Assembly (NCBI GenBank): GCA_937888775.1
Contig: CALAQT010000270.1
Location: 1 to 27,383 of the forward strand
From: an uncultured Actinomycetes bacterium
GTDB taxonomy: Bacteria; Actinomycetota; Thermoleophilia; Solirubrobacterales; Solirubrobacteraceae
Reading direction: 5' to 3'
Length of the DNA stretch: 27,383 bases
Shown: positions 6,992 to 13,972 of the stretch, piece after piece
Numbering within the stretch: the stretch's first letter is position 1
Layout of the letters: each line of letters opens with the position of its first letter
Position numbers and translations under genes: made by a program
Notes under the pieces: generated by a model
What the model saw: only the letters and a program-made list of their open reading frames with translations
Told to the model about the DNA's origin: nothing
Databases searched by the model: none

Positions 6992-7683
6992 TCAGGGTCG
7001 TTGGGGGCGCGCGCCCACCTTGGCTGACCCGTGAGCTTGGTCGGCGGGAACCACGCTACCGCTGCGACGCCGCGCCGGAATGAAGCGGGGTGCTCGGGCC
7101 GCATACGTGTCCCACAGCCCGCCGAAGTGTGCTTTGACCTCGCGTTCCTCGCGGCTTGACAGGCGCCGGTAGGCGAGTGCCAGCACGGGGAACATCACAA
7201 GCGTCGGGATCGTCGGCCACTGCACCAGGAAGCCGAGCATGATCAGCAGGAGCCCGGAATACTGGGGGTGGCGGATGCGCGCATAGGGGCCCCGCCCACC
7301 GCGAGCTCGCCGGCCTGTTGGGCGGGCAGCAGCACACGCCAGGCGGCGCTGATGAGCAAGAAGCCGCCGAGGATCAGCACGTAGCTCGCGAGGTGGAAGG
7401 GGCTGAGGTGTGGGTCGCCCTGCCAGCCGATCAGGTCGTTCCACAGGTGTCCCGAGCTGTGGCCGAGGCCGAGCTTTGACCCGAGCGCGCCGGAGAGCAG
7501 GTAGATGGTCAGCGGGTAGCCGTACATCTCGCTGAACAGCGCGACGATGAACGCCGCGAAGCCTCCGAGCGCGCGCCAGTCGCGACGGTTGGCGGGGTGG
7601 AAGAAGCTGACGGCGAAGACGATCACCAGTAACGAGTCAAAGCCGGCGAGTGCCCAAAGCCCGTAGCCGTAGTCGCTGCTCAT
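6992..7683 (-). pseudogene. isoprenylcysteine carboxyl methyltransferase-like membrane protein, frameshifted
   Basis: Two overlapping frames together give one protein of about 230 residues. The N-terminal part (starting at ATG 7683) has helices and SEMYGYPLTIYLLSG; the C-terminal part has the PEMT/ICMT signature GPYARIRHPQYSGLLLIMLG, then SREEREVKAHFG and a final APRFIP. The first frame runs past the join into ASATPSIPGSC and stops at 7243. The break lies in the run GGGGCCCCGCCC at 7286-7297: one extra base there would read AVGGGPYARIRHPQ without interruption. So one G (minus strand) has been lost, by mutation or by sequencing error in a homopolymer. ICMT-like enzymes methylate thiols, amines or metalloid compounds at the membrane; the substrate here is unknown. 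The start overlaps the cupredoxin stop. Confidence 0.8.
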
Positions 7684-8099
7684 GCCGCCACCGCCTCACC
7701 GGTACGGGCGGCAGCATGCGCCTCGCCCGGATCGACAATCAGATTGCCGTGCAGCATGTTCATGCCGCAGCAGAAGCTGTGCGCACCCGGCTCGCTCGCC
7801 GGCAGGTCGACCGCGACCTCCTTGAACGGCGGGAGCCCGCAGCTGATCCCATAGTCGGGGAACACGACTCGCTCCGAGCACGGTGCCGTCTCCTCGCGGC
7901 GGAACAGGAGCCGGATCGGACGGTTCGGATCGACGTGGACCTCGTGGGGCTGATAGCCCTCGTTCACGCGGATACGCCGAACCTGTGCAGTGTCCTGGGC
8001 ACTCTCGGCCGGCGCTGCGCGGCGCGATGTGAATCGGCCCCATACGAACAAGCCGGCGAACAGGACTGCCGCGGAGATCAGCGACTCAAGCAGTCCCAT
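7680..8099 (-). CDS. membrane-anchored cupredoxin-like protein, paralogue 1
   Basis: A 139-residue protein with an N-terminal membrane anchor (about 5-21) and a cupredoxin_1-type domain (about 40-123). Key residues: Cys74 in RREETAPCSERVVFPD and the terminal loop FCCGMNMLHG (109-118) with Cys110/111, Met113, Met115 and His117, the expected copper ligand region. The conserved Arg-Arg-Glu-Glu-Thr and Phe-Pro-Asp strands match the protein at 18511-18888. Compared with that paralogue it has an additional Cys87, a doubled Cys and His117 in the loop, and a longer tail with HAAARTG. The ATG at 8099 has GGAGGCGAGG ahead and overlaps the preceding small gene by 14 bases. Probable role: extracytoplasmic copper binding or transfer. 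Confidence 0.85.
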   Translation of the reverse strand: MGLLESLISAAVLFAGLFVWGRFTSRRAAPAESAQDTAQVRRIRVNEGYQPHEVHVDPNRPIRLLFRREETAPCSERVVFPDYGISCGLPPFKEVAVDLPASEPGAHSFCCGMNMLHGNLIVDPGEAHAAARTGEAVAA

Positions 8100-8232
8100 C
8101 CTCGCCTCCTCCCGGCGTCGGCTGGTCCCTGCCGCCGCGGCCGCCGCCGCAGCCGCCGTGACCGCCGGGGCGCATGTGCATGAACAGCATCCACCCGATC
8201 AGAACCAGAAAGATCAGAGTTGAAAAGCTCAT
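8086..8232 (-). CDS. small Gly/His-rich membrane peptide
   Basis: A 48-residue product: one hydrophobic helix (MSFSTLIFLVLIGWMLFMHM), then HMRPGGHGGCGGGRGG and an acidic Gly-rich end. The MHM...GGHGGC segment is a plausible metal-binding patch right after the helix. The ATG at 8232 has a consensus AGGAGG ribosome-binding site; an in-frame ATG pair at 8271/8268 lies on top of the inferred -10 and transcript start and is unlikely to be used. It is the first gene after promoter copy B and overlaps the cupredoxin start by 14 bases. Confidence 0.7.
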   Translation of the reverse strand: MSFSTLIFLVLIGWMLFMHMRPGGHGGCGGGRGGRDQPTPGGGEDGTA

Positions 8233-8270
8233 TGCTGCCTCCTGAAACGGTCGACGATTGACTTGCATCA

Positions 8271-8326
8271 TCAGGATCGACCCGGGCCGTGAAGACGCCG
8301 TGAAGGCGGCCCGCCGATCCCGTGAA
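8271..8326 (-). promoter_or_regulatory. conserved promoter/operator, copy B: TTCAC direct repeats plus CGATCCTGA
   Basis: Same layout as copies A and C: minus-strand TTCAC, 15 bases, CCTTCAC, 4 bases, TCTTCA, 10 bases, CGATCCTGA. TGAA cores start at plus positions 8290, 8301 and 8323 (spacings 11 and 22). The sequence between the outer repeats is also close to copy A (a shared CCCGCC and ATCC on the plus strand). It lies about 40-95 bases upstream of the start at 8232 and downstream of the histidine kinase gene, so it gives the 8232-6535 genes their own promoter. Confidence 0.75.
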
Positions 8327-8358
8327 CGTCCCGGAGGCCCTAGCGGCCAGCGAGTCGG

Positions 8359-9699
8359 TCAGGCCGGTGTGGGCAGCGCGGGTAGGCTGACCGAGAAGCG
8401 TGAGCCCTCGCCGGGCGTGCTGTGCACGTCAATGCGGCCGTCGTGTGCGGCGACGAGCTCACGCACGATCGCCAAGCCGATTCCGGCGCCGCCGCTCTTG
8501 CGTGCTCGCGACTGCTCGCCGCGCCAGAAGCGCTCAAAGACGAACGGGAGATCCTCACCCGCGATCCCGATTCCCGTGTCTGTGACGTCCAGCACCGCCT
8601 CGCTGCCGCGCCGGCTCAGCGCGACGGTCGCCTTCCCGCCCGTATCGGTGTAGCGAAGTGCGTTGGAGAGCAGGTTGTCGATGATCTGCGCCAGCCTTCG
8701 GGGGTCGCCCAGCACCTCGGCCGGCTCGATCTGCTGCTCGAGCGCGATCGCCTTCGCGTCGAAGCGCTCGCGATAGACCGTGACACGCTCGGCGAGGAGT
8801 GTGGCGAGATCGACGGTCCGCTTCTCGAGCGTCAGGCCTGGCTGCTCGGCCTCTGCGAGCTTGCCGAGGTCATCGACGAGCTGCGCCAGGCGCAACGCCT
8901 CGTCGTGGATCGCGTCGAGGTTCGCGCGCTCGTCTCTCAGGACGCCGTCCTGGGCGGCCTCGATCCGCGAGACGATGCCCGCTAGTGGCGTTCGCAGCTC
9001 GTGGGCGATGTCCGCGGCGGCGGCGCGACGGATCTGCTCCTCGTGCTCGAGTGTCTCGGCCAGCCGGTTGAACGCGCGTCCGAGCGTGGCCGTCTCCGGC
9101 GCGCCCGCCGGCTGAACGCGCGCCTCGAGGTCGCCATGCTCGATGCGCCGCGCCGCGTCGGTGAGCTGGCGCAGCGGCCTGGCGAGCGTCATTGCCAGCA
9201 GCAGCGCGGCCAGGACCCCTGCGGCCAGCGCCGCCAGGGCGGCGATCAGGTGGAGCGTGTTCAGCCGCTGGCGGAGCTGGCGGTCCTCGCCGGTGAGCAC
9301 CTGGCCCTGCAGCGGCGTGAGCACGACGCTGCCCGCTTGGTGGCCGGCCGCGAACACGCCGGCGCGCGCCAGCGCCGCAGGGGAGTGAGCGACCGAGCCG
9401 CCCAGCAGCCGCCCGCCCTGGTCATAGACGGCCACCCGGTAGCCGCTGATCCCGGCGAGATGCCCGAGCTCGGCGAGCGTCTGCACGCTCCACTGGTCGT
9501 GCTGCTGCACGTAGAGTCCTGCGGCGAGCTGCGCGGTGTGGCCGGCCGCGGCGTGCAGCCGTTCGCGTGCGGCCTGGTCCAGACGGCTGTTCAGGCCGCT
9601 GTCGGCGAGCACCGTCGCAAGCGCCACCGACAGCAGCGCAACGGCAGCCAGCGCGAGCGCGAGGCGGCCGCGCAAGCCGACCCGCCTCCAGGCGCTCAT
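8359..9699 (-). CDS. two-component sensor histidine kinase
   Basis: A 446-residue HAMP-type sensor kinase. Helix 1 is about 12-33 and helix 2 about 151-172, enclosing an extracytoplasmic sensor of about 115 residues (containing HTAQLAAGLYVQQHDQW). The HAMP domain (about 173-225) is followed by the H-box ADIAHELRTPL with phospho-acceptor His233, the N-box NLLSNALRYTD, the G1 box DTGIGI (374-379), the F-box VFERFWRGE and the G2 box GAGIGLAIVREL. All catalytic motifs are intact. It resembles BaeS/CusS-like sensors in layout. Its ATG overlaps the stop of the response regulator, so the pair is translationally coupled. The sensor sequence does not reveal the ligand; neighbouring genes suggest copper or envelope thiol stress. 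Confidence 0.93.
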   Translation of the reverse strand: MSAWRRVGLRGRLALALAAVALLSVALATVLADSGLNSRLDQAARERLHAAAGHTAQLAAGLYVQQHDQWSVQTLAELGHLAGISGYRVAVYDQGGRLLGGSVAHSPAALARAGVFAAGHQAGSVVLTPLQGQVLTGEDRQLRQRLNTLHLIAALAALAAGVLAALLLAMTLARPLRQLTDAARRIEHGDLEARVQPAGAPETATLGRAFNRLAETLEHEEQIRRAAAADIAHELRTPLAGIVSRIEAAQDGVLRDERANLDAIHDEALRLAQLVDDLGKLAEAEQPGLTLEKRTVDLATLLAERVTVYRERFDAKAIALEQQIEPAEVLGDPRRLAQIIDNLLSNALRYTDTGGKATVALSRRGSEAVLDVTDTGIGIAGEDLPFVFERFWRGEQSRARKSGGAGIGLAIVRELVAAHDGRIDVHSTPGEGSRFSVSLPALPTPA

Positions 9700-10394
9700 T
9701 CGCGCTTGGCGGCGAGGCGGTAGCCGACGCCCTGCACCGTCTGGACGTAGCGCGGGTGGCGGTGGTCGGGCTCGATCTTGCGGCGCAGGTTCTTGACGTG
9801 CGCGTCGATCGTGCGCTCATAGCCCTCGAAGTCGTGGCCCTGGACGCGGTTGATCAGCTCGAAGCGGGAGTAGGCCCGTCCCGGATACTGGGCAAGAGCA
9901 CACAGCAGCTTGTACTCGCTCGCGGTCAGCTCGACCGGCTCGCCGCCGAGCAGCACCTCGTGGCGCACGCTGTCGATCTGCAGGCGTCCCTCATCGAAGC
10001 TTTGCTGCTCTACCAGCGGCATCTCCCCGCCGCTGCTGCGGCGCAGGATCGCCTTGATCCTCGCCACCAGCTCGCGAGGGCTGAACGGCTTGACGAGGTA
10101 GTCGTCGGCGCCTAGGGACAGTCCCGCGACGCGCTGATCCTCGCTGGACTTCGCGGTCAGCATCAGGATCGGCACGTCGGAGCGGCTGCGCACCTCCCTG
10201 CAGATCTCCTCGCCCGAGACATCGGGAAGCATCAGGTCGAGCACGATCAGCGCCGGGCGCTTGCTCAGCGCGAGCTCGAGCCCCTCGCGGCCGTCGCTGG
10301 CGCTGTAGACGATGAAGCCGTCGCGCTCGAGGTACGCACGAACGACCTCGTGGATCGAGGGCTCGTCGTCGACGATGAGGATCCGCTCGTTCAT
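9696..10394 (-). CDS. OmpR-family response regulator
   Basis: A 232-residue response regulator. Receiver domain residues 1-118 have the acidic pocket (Asp9, Asp10), phospho-acceptor Asp53 in VLDLMLPD, Thr80 and Lys102 (KPFSPREL). The C-terminal winged helix (about 130-230) has the OmpR/PhoB hallmarks: LTASEYKLLCALAQYPG, SRFELI, TIDAHVKNLRRKIE and the final YVQTVQGVGYRL. The ATG at 10394 is chosen because AGGTGA lies five bases before it; the GTG at 10403 is inside that site. Members bind direct repeats in tandem, which matches the 11-bp-phased TTCA(C) boxes at 6444, 8271 and 12432. It is the obvious candidate regulator of those boxes, though no sequence feature proves it. Confidence 0.93.
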   Translation of the reverse strand: MNERILIVDDEPSIHEVVRAYLERDGFIVYSASDGREGLELALSKRPALIVLDLMLPDVSGEEICREVRSRSDVPILMLTAKSSEDQRVAGLSLGADDYLVKPFSPRELVARIKAILRRSSGGEMPLVEQQSFDEGRLQIDSVRHEVLLGGEPVELTASEYKLLCALAQYPGRAYSRFELINRVQGHDFEGYERTIDAHVKNLRRKIEPDHRHPRYVQTVQGVGYRLAAKRE

Positions 10395-10498
10395 GCTCGT
10401 CACCTCGCGCGCTCAACCGTCCGACAGGCCCGCCGAACGTGCCCGTGGAGGGTATCCCGCGGTCGTGGCCGGCGTTGCTCGACTCGCCCGCACCGCCG

Positions 10499-10765
10499 TT
10501 AGGCCGCCGAGTTTGCTTGCGCCGCATCGAGAGTCCGCCGCAGGCGCTTGGCCGACAGCCGGCCGTAGGCGAGGACATTGCCGTCAGGCGCGAGCAGCAC
10601 AGGACGCAGCGGCGGGACCGTCAAGGCCAGGCGTCGCCCCTCCGGCGTGTCGGCTTGGACCTCGCACCAGTCGAGCTGCCGCTCAAGGACGAGAGCGTCG
10701 AGGACCGCCCGGGCGTGGTCGCAGAGATGGCATTCGGATGAAGTGAGCAACACAAGCCGGCCCAT
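10499..10765 (-). CDS. glutaredoxin-like thiol protein (DUF836 type)
   Basis: An 88-residue thioredoxin-fold protein with the redox motif CHLC (Cys12-Cys15) in TSSECHLCDHA, the usual DUF836/glutaredoxin-like N-terminus, and the cis-Pro loop VPPLRPVLL. No signal peptide, so it is cytoplasmic. The ATG at 10765 overlaps the stop of the thioredoxin-like gene, so the products are made together. It is likely an electron donor or thiol-disulfide exchanger for the CcdA/thioredoxin pair upstream, as inferred from the operon. A gap of 104 bases separates it from the response regulator gene; I see no clear terminator in it, so the regulator genes may belong to the same transcript. Confidence 0.82.
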   Translation of the reverse strand: MGRLVLLTSSECHLCDHARAVLDALVLERQLDWCEVQADTPEGRRLALTVPPLRPVLLAPDGNVLAYGRLSAKRLRRTLDAAQANSAA

Positions 10766-11433
10766 CAGGCCGCGCCCATGTCGCTCATCAGCTGCGCGGG
10801 CGCCACATACATTTCCGGATATGCGCGCTGCCAGAGCACCTTCGCTTGCGCGTCGAGAAGCACGAAGGCATGGCCGTCCTGACTGGGGTGTTCCATCCCG
10901 CCGCGGCCGAGCATCCCATAGGCGCGCGACATCTGCGTGTCGCTGTCGGCCAGCAGCGGTGTTCTCAGCCGGTACTGCGCGGCGACTTCGGAGAGCACGC
11001 TCGCCGGGTCGGTGGTGATCGACACCAGCTGGATGCCGGCGGCCCGCAGGGCGGCCGAGCTCTGCAGGTCGGCGGCCTGCACGAGACAGGCCTGGCAGGA
11101 GGCGCCCTCGGAGAAGAACAGCAGCGTCTTGTGACCGGCAAGGCTCCCGAGCGTCACCTCGCGCCCTGAGACGACATCACGCACGCGGAAGGAAGGCGCC
11201 GTGGCACCTGTGGCAAGCGAACGCGGGGCTCCCGTCGCGGCTGCGCCTGCGAGGCTCGCGCCTGTTCCGCCCCCCGTGCGGAGCACCGCGAGGCCACCGA
11301 CCGCGACTGCGATGACCAGCGCGCTGAGCGCGGTGTTGCGGACGCGGCGGCGGTGCTCGGCGCGCTCACGTGCGGCCTGTGCGGCGAGCCGCTGCGCGCG
11401 GCGCGCCTGCTTGTCGGGGCTTCGGCTAGCCAT
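10765..11433 (-). CDS. membrane-anchored thioredoxin/AhpC-TSA-like protein
   Basis: A 222-residue protein: a strongly basic, Ala/Arg-rich cytoplasmic start with coiled-coil character (1-32), one transmembrane helix (about 34-51), a linker, and an AhpC/TSA-thioredoxin domain (about 72-222). The active site is CQAC (Cys113, Cys116) in FFSEGASCQACLVQA; TTDPASVLSEV and the HAFVLLDAQAKVLW strand are family features. Topology places the domain outside the membrane, as in TlpA/ResA-like proteins that receive electrons from CcdA. The start is ATG 11433 (ATG 11436 adjacent) after AAAGGGAG. It overlaps the 3' end of the CcdA-like gene, which supports a functional pair. Confidence 0.87.
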   Translation of the reverse strand: MASRSPDKQARRAQRLAAQAARERAEHRRRVRNTALSALVIAVAVGGLAVLRTGGGTGASLAGAAATGAPRSLATGATAPSFRVRDVVSGREVTLGSLAGHKTLLFFSEGASCQACLVQAADLQSSAALRAAGIQLVSITTDPASVLSEVAAQYRLRTPLLADSDTQMSRAYGMLGRGGMEHPSQDGHAFVLLDAQAKVLWQRAYPEMYVAPAQLMSDMGAA

Positions 11434-12316
11434 CATGGGACTCCCTTTCGCGATCGGGGTCGGTGCTGAGAAGAGGTTGAGCAAGGACGGCTCTCGGGCC
11501 GCGCCGGAGCGCCCGCACCGTCAACGCTCCCGTGACGGCGAGCGCGAGCAGCACGAGTGCCCAGCCCGCGCCGAGGGAGATGTGCTCGACGAGCCAGTTC
11601 GCGCGCTGGCTGAGCCAGAGACCGAGAGCCCTCTGAACACCGGGGGCCTGCGTGGCCTTGCCGAGCAGCGCAAGCACGATCATCTGGACGCCGACCGCGA
11701 AGAACATCAGCGAGCTGATCAGCCGCAGGCGGGTCGTGCCGAGACGGCCGATGCTCACGTGCGGGTCACGCAAACGGCCGCGAAGCCGCCCGACGCCGAG
11801 GCCGATGAGCAGCAACGGGGTCACCAGCCCAAACAGGTAGATGCCACCCATCACCACGCCGCCGAGCCATGAGCCCGAGACTCCGGCGATCGCGAGAGCG
11901 CCGACGAGCACCGGCGCGCAGCACGACGTCACCGCCCCCGAGATAAGGCCCATCGAGTAGATGCCGGCCAGCCCGCCGCGATCGGAGGCGGCGAGGGCGG
12001 GGGGGTTCCACATCCAGCCGTTGAGCGTCGCCCAGCCGACGAGCAGCATCACCGCGCCACCGGCGAGAAACAGTACACCGTGCTGCGCGGAGATGACCGA
12101 CGCCAGGCCCGCCACGCCGATCGTCAAGGGCCAGACGATCGTCGCTACACCGGCGATGTAGACGGCGCTGAGCAGGACCATCCGCCAGCGGCGAGCGCCG
12201 GCGACGCTCGCCAGGTAGCTGGGCAGCATCACGAACGAGCAGCACGGCGCGAAGAACGCCACGAGGCCGGCCATGTAGGCGGCGAGCGCTGAGCCGGCGA
12301 GGAGAGCCTGACCCAT
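11426..12316 (-). CDS. CcdA/DsbD-like transmembrane thiol-electron transporter
   Basis: A 296-residue polytopic protein of the CcdA/DsbD family, which passes reducing power from cytoplasmic thioredoxin to extracytoplasmic thiol proteins. Two equivalent helices carry the expected cysteines: FFAPCCSFVMLPSY (21-34) and GAVTSCCAPVLVGA (127-140). Here each site has a Cys-Cys pair (25/26 and 132/133) where the classical family has one Cys-Pro each. About seven to eight helices are visible, and the tail is basic and polar. The ATG at 12316 lies two bases after the stop of a 35-codon upstream reading frame. The transcript probably begins at promoter copy C. Confidence 0.85.
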   Translation of the reverse strand: MGQALLAGSALAAYMAGLVAFFAPCCSFVMLPSYLASVAGARRWRMVLLSAVYIAGVATIVWPLTIGVAGLASVISAQHGVLFLAGGAVMLLVGWATLNGWMWNPPALAASDRGGLAGIYSMGLISGAVTSCCAPVLVGALAIAGVSGSWLGGVVMGGIYLFGLVTPLLLIGLGVGRLRGRLRDPHVSIGRLGTTRLRLISSLMFFAVGVQMIVLALLGKATQAPGVQRALGLWLSQRANWLVEHISLGAGWALVLLALAVTGALTVRALRRGPRAVLAQPLLSTDPDRERESHDG

Positions 12317-12318
12317 CG

Positions 12319-12426
12319 CTAGACCTCCGCTCGGGCAGAGCTCGGGCTCGTCGACGGTCCGCCCACTGCCAGTGAGCAGCCCTGGAGGCCTGGGACCCCG
12401 TGCTGTGCGATCGATACCTTCCTCAT
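12319..12426 (-). CDS. possible 35-codon leaderless upstream reading frame
   Basis: An ATG at 12426 opens a 35-residue frame (MRKVSIAQHGVPGLQGC at its start, Ser/Pro-rich end) that stops at 12319, two bases before the CcdA-like ATG. The ATG lies about eight bases downstream of the inferred -10 (GATATT, 12439-12434), close to where transcription should begin, so this could be a leaderless leader peptide coupled to the next gene. No homologue is recognised; it may also be plain 5' untranslated sequence. Confidence 0.35.
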   Translation of the reverse strand: MRKVSIAQHGVPGLQGCSLAVGGPSTSPSSARAEV

Positions 12427-12431
12427 CAAGG

Positions 12432-12487
12432 TCAATATCGGCGCGAGATTTGAAGATCGCGTGAAGGCGACGGGTGCTTCTCGTGAA
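12432..12487 (-). promoter_or_regulatory. conserved promoter/operator, copy C: TTCAC direct repeats plus CGATATTGA
   Basis: Third copy of the composite site: minus-strand TTCAC, 15 bases, CCTTCAC, 4 bases, TCTTCA, 10 bases, CGATATTGA. TGAA cores start at plus positions 12451, 12462 and 12484 (spacings 11 and 22). The -10 GATATT is the best of the three. The first repeat lies about 20 bases beyond the end of the ABC permease gene, so the site separates the copper-ATPase operon from the CcdA/two-component operon. If the response regulator binds here it would autoregulate. Confidence 0.75.
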
Positions 12488-12506
12488 AGCGGCGTCCGCG
12501 CGTGCC

Positions 12507-13253
12507 TCACGCCCTGGCGGCGACCGCCCGCGACAGCGCTATGTAGACCGCCAACCCGAGCGCCGCGCTCCAGCCGAGGGCGAGGAGCAGCGCTCCGCCG
12601 GCGTTGAACGTGTGCGAGAAGGCGCCATCCAGCAACACGCGCGTCGGGGCGTAGCCCGGAAGCAGAACAGCCCCTCGGGCGGGCGTGGCGTGGAACATCG
12701 AGCTCTGCACGACCCCGAGGTCCGTCATCACGAGGAACAGGATCAGGTACGTGGCCGGCAGCTTGTCGAGCAACGCCCCCGCGAGTGCGCCGATCGCGGC
12801 ATAGATCAGCCCAGTCAGAGCAAGCGCGCCGATCAGCAGCGGCCACGACGCGGGCGTGAAGAACACAGCGGTGACCGCAGCGGAGACGCTCACCACGAGC
12901 GCTGTCGCGGCCGCGAGCACTGCCAGCCGGGCGAGCACCGTCTCGCGAGGCTTGAAGCCGGCCAGGACGAGCCGGCGGTCGCCTTGGAGGGCGGACTGCA
13001 TCACGAAGACACCGACGAGGGCGGCGACGAAGGCGACGCTCATCTTGGCCATTTCCGGCCCGTGCAGCGCCTTCATCGTCGTGGTTATCCACTCTCCGCC
13101 GGGCAGGCCGATCTGTCGCGGCGTCGCCTGCGTCTCGGCGACGCTTTTCGTGATCACGTAAGCCGGGACGATCACGAGCAGGATCAGCACCAGCGGACGG
13201 CGACGCTGATCGCGGAACGCCATCGCCGTAGCCGTGAGCGTCCGCGCCGACAC
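12507..13253 (-). CDS. ABC-2-type transporter permease
   Basis: A 248-residue membrane protein with about six hydrophobic helices (for example LVLILLVIVPAYVI near the start, VLAAATALVVSVSAAVTAVFF in the middle and LLLALGWSAALGLAVYIAL at the end). It has the character of ABC-2 permeases such as drug or lipid exporters and NosY-like proteins. The GTG at 13253 lies two bases after the stop of the first permease gene; an alternative start is the ATG for MAFRDQ. It forms a transporter with the permease and ATPase encoded immediately upstream. Substrate unknown. It is the last gene of the csoR operon as I read it. Confidence 0.78.
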   Translation of the reverse strand: MSARTLTATAMAFRDQRRRPLVLILLVIVPAYVITKSVAETQATPRQIGLPGGEWITTTMKALHGPEMAKMSVAFVAALVGVFVMQSALQGDRRLVLAGFKPRETVLARLAVLAAATALVVSVSAAVTAVFFTPASWPLLIGALALTGLIYAAIGALAGALLDKLPATYLILFLVMTDLGVVQSSMFHATPARGAVLLPGYAPTRVLLDGAFSHTFNAGGALLLALGWSAALGLAVYIALSRAVAARA

Positions 13254-13255
13254 GA

Positions 13256-13972
13256 TCAGGACCTCGTTCGCGCGACGAGCCAGAACGCCCCCAGCGCGAC
13301 GAGCAGCGCGCCGAGCGCCACGCCCGCGACGCTGAGCCAGTCGGCCCCCGGCGATCCCTGCCCGCCGCCCGCGGCGATCAGCAGGTTGGCCGCATGGCGG
13401 GTGGGGGTGAAGAACGCGCCTACGCCCCCGGCGCTTGTCATCTGCGGACCGGAGAAAGCGTCGAGCGAGAAGATCAGGATCACCAGCAGCGATCCCTCCA
13501 GCGGCGCGCTGACCAGCGCACCTATCAGCGCGCCGATGCCGATGTAGATCGCCGCGAAGGCGAAGATAGCGACGGCCGCATGCAGGGGATGCCCGATGCC
13601 GCTGCGCAGCCACAGCGTCACGAACGCGATGGCGCTGACTGTCGTGCCGAGGACGAGCGCGGCTGAGATCCGCGAGAGTGCCACACGCCACGCGCCGAGA
13701 CCCGCGGCGGCCAGACGCCGGTCCGCGCCACGCGAGGAGGCGACCTGGAAGAAGGCGAGCGTCCCCGCGAGGAAGGCCGTCGCCCAGCCGGCGCTGATCG
13801 CGGTCGCCGACTGGCGCGCAAGCGTGCCGCCCAGCGCCTTTGAGAACTCGCCTAGCACGCTCGCGAAGATCAGGACGAAGAAGACGGGGATCACCACCAG
13901 CAGCGCGAGCGTCAGCGGGGCGCGCAGCTGCTCGCGCACGAAGCTGCCGCTCGTCACGGCGAACGCGCTCAT
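13256..13972 (-). CDS. ABC-2-type transporter permease
   Basis: A 238-residue membrane protein: an N-terminal helix with LALLVVIPVFFVLIFASVLG, several central helices including AVAIFAFAAIYIGIGALIGA, and a last helix GVALGALLVALGAFWLVA. This is the ABC-2 permease pattern. The ATG at 13972 overlaps the stop of the ATPase gene (ATGA), and the second permease follows two bases after its stop, so two different permease subunits with one ATPase are likely. FFTPTRHAANLL is the pre-helix segment common in this family. Confidence 0.8.
   Translation of the reverse strand: MSAFAVTSGSFVREQLRAPLTLALLVVIPVFFVLIFASVLGEFSKALGGTLARQSATAISAGWATAFLAGTLAFFQVASSRGADRRLAAAGLGAWRVALSRISAALVLGTTVSAIAFVTLWLRSGIGHPLHAAVAIFAFAAIYIGIGALIGALVSAPLEGSLLVILIFSLDAFSGPQMTSAGGVGAFFTPTRHAANLLIAAGGGQGSPGADWLSVAGVALGALLVALGAFWLVARTRS

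Noticed and set aside
12474..13547. 357-codon plus-strand frame
   Set aside because: Arg/Glu/His-rich shadow of the permease genes with no domain.
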